From NCBI GenBank assembly GCA_013399305.1, contig VXAI01000082.1, positions 600,131 through 664,130 on the forward strand: DNA of 64,000 nucleotides. The letters are read 5' to 3'. Position numbers and translations under genes: made by a program. Each line of letters starts with the position of its first letter. Position 1 is the stretch's first letter. The notes beneath the pieces were generated by a model, which was given only the letters and a program-made list of their open reading frames with translations, was not told the origin of the DNA and searched no databases. Below are positions 50,401 to 64,000 of this stretch, piece after piece. The stretch is from Rostratula benghalensis (taxonomy: Eukaryota; Chordata; Aves; Charadriiformes; Rostratulidae).

Positions 50401-50505
50401 TTCAATTTAACTTTGAGGTTTACACATATAGTGCAATGAAAAAGTGTCATCTGTCTATCAGGCCAGGAAAAAAAAAGAAAAAAACCCCAACACATCAGCA
50501 CACTC
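44463..50505. other. Intergenic DNA beyond the SLC25A24 3' end
   Basis: AT-rich sequence without a recognisable gene. Open frames of up to about 118 codons (for example at 47993-48349) have no familiar motif. It includes one MIR-like fragment and several short A-run/CCCC tracts. Downstream readthrough of SLC25A24 would enter this interval. Confidence 0.5.
45110..45215 (-). repeat. MIR-like SINE fragment, minus orientation
   Basis: The plus strand reads AGAGAAGCTGAGAAAGGACA, then CACGTAGGATCAGTGGCAGA and ACTGAGATGGAAATC. This parallels the complement of MIR (…GAGAAGTTAAGTAACTTGCCCAAGGTCACACAGCTAGTAAGTGGCAGAGCTGGGATTCGAAC…). Confidence 0.5.
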
Positions 50506-50510
50506 CAGTC

Positions 50511-52788
50511 AGGTAAGGAAACAAACATTTATTAGAAACCAGTAGTTTTATAGAGTTAAAAAGGTAAACATATGTTTAAGAGACAATGAATACAACTCAA
50601 CACAGTCATCATAAAGGCACATAATGAAAAATTAAAATTTGAAAGACTCCATCTTTTCAACATTTGAAAACATCATCACCATAGTTTTCCATACTCATAA
50701 TGGCACTTGCACGCTATAAAATGGGGCAGGTCTCGAAGACAGACACTGCTCAAGTCACCTCCGCACCACACGCGTACGCAATACGCTTGCTCATTGGTCA
50801 CAGTCAAACAAAATAATTGGGAACCGATCTCACACGTCCCACAAAAATACAAGAACGTTGGCAAAACCAGGAAACATTCAGATCAGAAAGGCATTGTACA
50901 GATGGATGATTTGGATGGAATGACTTTTTGTTTTTTTGCAAGAAGTGCAAAGTCCAAGGTTTCCCTAAAGGGAAGGCCAAAAGACAAAGCTAAAGCTGCC
51001 ATTGTCTGAAATCTGATAGAACAACATTTTATATAACAACTCCATAAAATTTGTTTTATATCAGTTTATGGAAAATAAACACCAGCCATGGAAGCACTGA
51101 ACAGAGATTTACATCTGATTGCTGTTTGAAAAATATGGCCCAAGTAGACTTCTGTATATGAAACAAGGAAGGTTGAGGCAGTTATTAATGTTTGCTTGCT
51201 TATTTATTAAAAAAAATTAAAGAAAATTAAAGAGAGGCCTTTAATGACCTTCAGGAATCCCATTTCAGGAAGTGGTCTAAGAGCAGTTGCTTTTAGAATG
51301 TCAAGATAAGTATAAATATTATCCTGAATTTAGAAAGAGTAAGACACCACATATCACAGAAAGAGAGTAACAAATGAGTTTGGCAATAATTGTTACTCCA
51401 TTTCAGTGTTCAGGCTTTAAGGTAATTGAAATGCAGCACCTTCCCCTGATGCACCCCACAAAAAAAAGTTCCAAGTAGCTTTGGAAGTACTTGTACATGG
51501 AAATACATACTTTCCACGATGAGGGAGCGCTGCTTTGGGTTTTTTTGAGGAGGAGCTCTTTGTCAAGCACCTGTAAATTCTGTGTGTGTGCTTTGCCCAC
51601 ATCATTAACAGGAATCCAATGGGCACCCGAGATCAGCAGCCCCGTTTGGTCACTTGGACAAAATGCTTCAGTGTGTTAGGGTCCGAATCTCACAGACACA
51701 GCCAGCAGGCACACAAGACTGTGAGGGAAAGAGGATTTATCTCACAGGACAAACCCGTGAAACCTTTACATGACAACACAATCCTCTATTGACTAAAAAC
51801 ACACAGTGGACTGCAGCCCTCCGAGTAAGGGAAAGCACAGGGATTCCAAACTGAGATGCATTTCTCTCCCCAAGGCAGCTGTGATGAGCTCTGCTCTTGG
51901 CTGCATTACAGTCACTATCAGCTAAATATTGGATCCTCCTTTTAAAGAGAAACTTGCCCTTGTATGGAATGGATGGAAGTAACCAAGCTTTTTCTCTTCC
52001 TGTATATTACGATCCTATGAAACATGCAGATGTAACCCCAAGCTCGTCACGGTTAATGGTGCTAGCATTTACAAGTGCAGTGAAAAGCAGGTCCAGTGAA
52101 GCAAGTTATGAAAAAATCACTGATTGCTTTACAAAAATACCGTGTGAATCCATTTGAGGTATTCTGATACCACAGAACAGCAGTTTCTCAGGCTTTTATT
52201 CTTTATATAAAAAACCCAACCAGTTAGCCTGAAGATAAAGGTGAGGGGTTTACATTTTAATGTGTTACTCCATCCTTGTCTGTATCTATGATCCTATGTT
52301 CTAGAAACATAATGTTAAGTCTTCAGAAATAACAAAAGTAAGTGTTTACTTCTCGGCGTGCAAAATGTTGCCTGTGAATTGCTTGAGTATAGGCAGTGGA
52401 ACGAAACAAAAAGTCACTTTCATATATTCAGTATCAAGGCAGTATAAACTTTTCCTACCTTTGGTTTGATCCAGGCCAAATACACATTTAGAAAAGACAA
52501 ATACCAAAAAAGAGCCAATGAGTGAAATATGTATGATTTCCTGAAAATATAAAACTACTGTTGATTTAAAGATAGCTTCTTGATTTTTTTTAACTCAGTG
52601 ACACTTTAAAGTGCAATATAGGTATCTGTTTAGAAATGGTGAATTATAATTTACAAAAGTTTCTACCCACTTCAGAAGTTGCAGCGTCTCTCCACACAGA
52701 TCTGTCTGTAATTGTGAGAGCAGATTACTTGAGTTTTTGTTCTGGTGTTTCCAACAACATTAGAAGCCTGTCACCTTTTTCCTTCATT
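50511..52788 (-). other. SLC25A24: SLC25A24 3' untranslated region (predicted)
   Basis: It extends from the base after the TGA (52789-52791) to the favoured polyadenylation site. The length of about 2.3 kb is reasonable for this gene. It is AT-rich, with no interrupting repeat element recognised. Alternative signals could end it at about 52.18 kb or 51.19 kb. Confidence 0.6.
50528..50533 (-). terminator. SLC25A24: Polyadenylation signal of SLC25A24
   Basis: The minus strand has AATAAA here. It is followed 15-45 nt downstream by a GT-rich stretch (GGAGTGTGCTGATGTG) and then a G/T run, the expected downstream element, so cleavage is predicted near 50500-50518. Other AATAAA hexamers at 51208-51203 and 52200-52195 could serve for shorter 3'UTRs but lack as good a downstream element. 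Confidence 0.65.
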
Positions 52789-62244
<9,456 letters not shown>

Positions 62245-64000
62245 CTGTTGAGAAAAATTAAACATTTGAATTCTCCAGATCACAGAAGGTCACAAAGTAG
62301 CACAGCACAACCCTGACTTTTTCTTTTTTAAAAAGGCATCATAATGGTCACTTTGGGTGTCAAATCCGGAGAACACCTAAGCATATGCTTCAGAGCTACA
62401 TTTCTTTCCAAAATTTAACACACTCTTGATATTTTCATAAAGACAGAAAACACTCAGCAGCACAAATAGATAAAAAGAAAGCATTATTTATTATTTACAT
62501 AACTTCCCTATTCAAAGATTTAAACATTTCTTAACCAGAACGGGCACTTTACACCTACTATAAAGTAAGTAATTTGTGGAGGAGGTGGTTGGGGACAGAA
62601 AAAAAATCAAAGAGAACAGCTCTAAGGCTGTAGCTTTCCTGGTTATGCATGAAATTTGTCAATATGTCAGTAAAGTTAAGCAAACACAGCCTTAACTATC
62701 CTCTTTAATCTAGTGGTCTATTAATTATGAATTATAAAGATAAATACTTAATTGGTATTTGTGTTTTTAACTGCTGACCAAAAAACCCCAAAGGTCTTGC
62801 CTAACTAGTATTTCCATCCCCCAGGGTTTGAGAAGGCAGGACTGTGCTTCAAACTGAAGCCCTGACAAAAATTCAAAACAAACAAACAACAGACCTGTAA
62901 CAAAGAGAAGCACAGTTATCTTCCATTTTTGCATGTGTTTCCTGGTAACTGTCCTGCAGATAAGAAATAGCTACATGTAAAATTAACTACGAGCTGAATG
63001 CAGGGTATACAATTGCCAGCGCTGCAGGAAACAAGTCTGAAATACAGCCTAGGCCTACACTTCTCCATCAATAAAGGGCCAGAATACTTTTGCCACCTTT
63101 ATGTGTGAAAACATACTTTTTTAAAAAAGTGAAATTACAGCAGCCCCAAAAAACATCAGCCTGTAACTGCTAAGGCTCCTCTTCAAAGGCAAAACCGGGA
63201 GAAGAGTGAAGCCCAGGCTACCAAGCTCCACAGAATTTATTAACTCGGGCTTTACACCACAGCAGGGGCTGCTGCCCATAGGGAGAGCTGCGGAGAAGGA
63301 GCAGAGGGGCCAAGTAGTGGCAAAGCCCACAAGACACCAACATCATGCTTTCCATCCGCTCTCACATTTCCAGAGTGCTGTCATCTCCTCCGGCAGGACA
63401 CGCAGGGAAATCCAACCCCAAAACATAAACTTTAAGGGGAAAGTTTGGGCATCAGCCCCTGTGGTTTCCTTCCATGTGTGAAATCCTGTGGGGGCTACAA
63501 TTGCATAAGACAAACAGGAGACCAACCAGACAGCACAATCTCTTCATTAATTTGCAGAAAGTTTCAGAGCACTTCAGGTTACGCATAAAGCATATGCCAA
63601 AAATTCTGCCAAATATCTTCTATTTTGCAAACTGCCTTGTGCAACTGTAGTTTCTGAATAAAGTAACTCTCAACGAGATTTGCATGGCTGTTCTAATCCA
63701 CATAATCTGGTTTAATCATTTTGTTTAGTCCACTATAATTAGTAGAAGTCCTCAAAAGACCTAAATGCAACAAGTTCCAGCCTCCAGAAACTAATCATAA
63801 AGGAAGTTGAACACTGGTGTATTTGTTGCAGGTGTCTGAAAAAAATGAAGACATCTCAATACATTTATGTTGCCTTCTTTATCTCTCCATGAGAAGAAAT
63901 GTACTTTAATCTCAAAAACCCAAAATTTGTAAGATTATCATAGATGCCTCAATGGAAAGGAAGAAGACTGTGTGGCACTCCACGATGAAACAAGCAGGAA
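62245..64000 (-). other. SLC25A24: SLC25A24 intron 1 (3' part only)
   Basis: Sequence upstream of the exon 2 acceptor. No match to the expected exon 1 (short N-terminus and first EF-hand) and no CpG island are present, so exon 1 and the promoter lie beyond the right edge. A moderately GC-rich patch at about 63.18-63.43 kb has only short open frames. An A-run/CCCC tract lies near 62780, and (CAAA)n occurs near 62875-62890. Confidence 0.8.

Overview
The window is vertebrate nuclear DNA, almost certainly from a bird. It has intron-split genes with GT-AG junctions, CpG-island promoters, CR1 non-LTR retrotransposons, and solo LTRs of a type common in Neoaves, especially passerines. The placement within birds is inference from those repeat families. 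The gene order VAV3 - SLC25A24, both on the minus strand, matches the order known from other amniotes such as human chromosome 1p13.

Layout: (1) 1-1.9 kb holds the 5' end of VAV3. Its first coding exon (1285-1488, minus) encodes the first 68 residues of the calponin-homology domain and sits in a strong CpG island; the rest of the gene lies to the left of the window. A GC-rich stretch on the plus strand ending in a near-perfect splice donor (771/772) is a candidate antisense first exon. (2) About 1.9-50.5 kb is a roughly 49 kb gap with no convincing protein-coding gene. It holds two solo endogenous-retrovirus LTRs (9834-10377 with an intact 5-bp target duplication; about 35.85-36.375 kb), two 5'-truncated CR1 elements (27885-28411 and 38009-38933), several ancient MIR-like SINE fragments, and simple repeats. 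At 44.09-44.47 kb there is an isolated small CpG island with a quadruplex motif, two TGACGCA motifs and a full match to the CTCF core consensus. (3) About 50.5-64 kb is the 3' part of SLC25A24 (minus strand): nine coding exons (exons 2-10, 414 codons plus stop), the 3'UTR and a good polyadenylation signal. Exon 1 lies beyond the right edge.

The two genes have unrelated jobs. VAV3 is a cytosolic Rho/Rac guanine nucleotide exchange factor downstream of tyrosine kinases. SLC25A24 (SCaMC-1/APC1) is a calcium-regulated ATP-Mg/phosphate carrier of the inner mitochondrial membrane. They appear as ordinary syntenic neighbours. No new multigene system was found. The observations most worth a second look are the isolated 44 kb CpG/CTCF/quadruplex locus, the candidate antisense exon at VAV3, and a 45-bp minisatellite beside a splice donor of SLC25A24.
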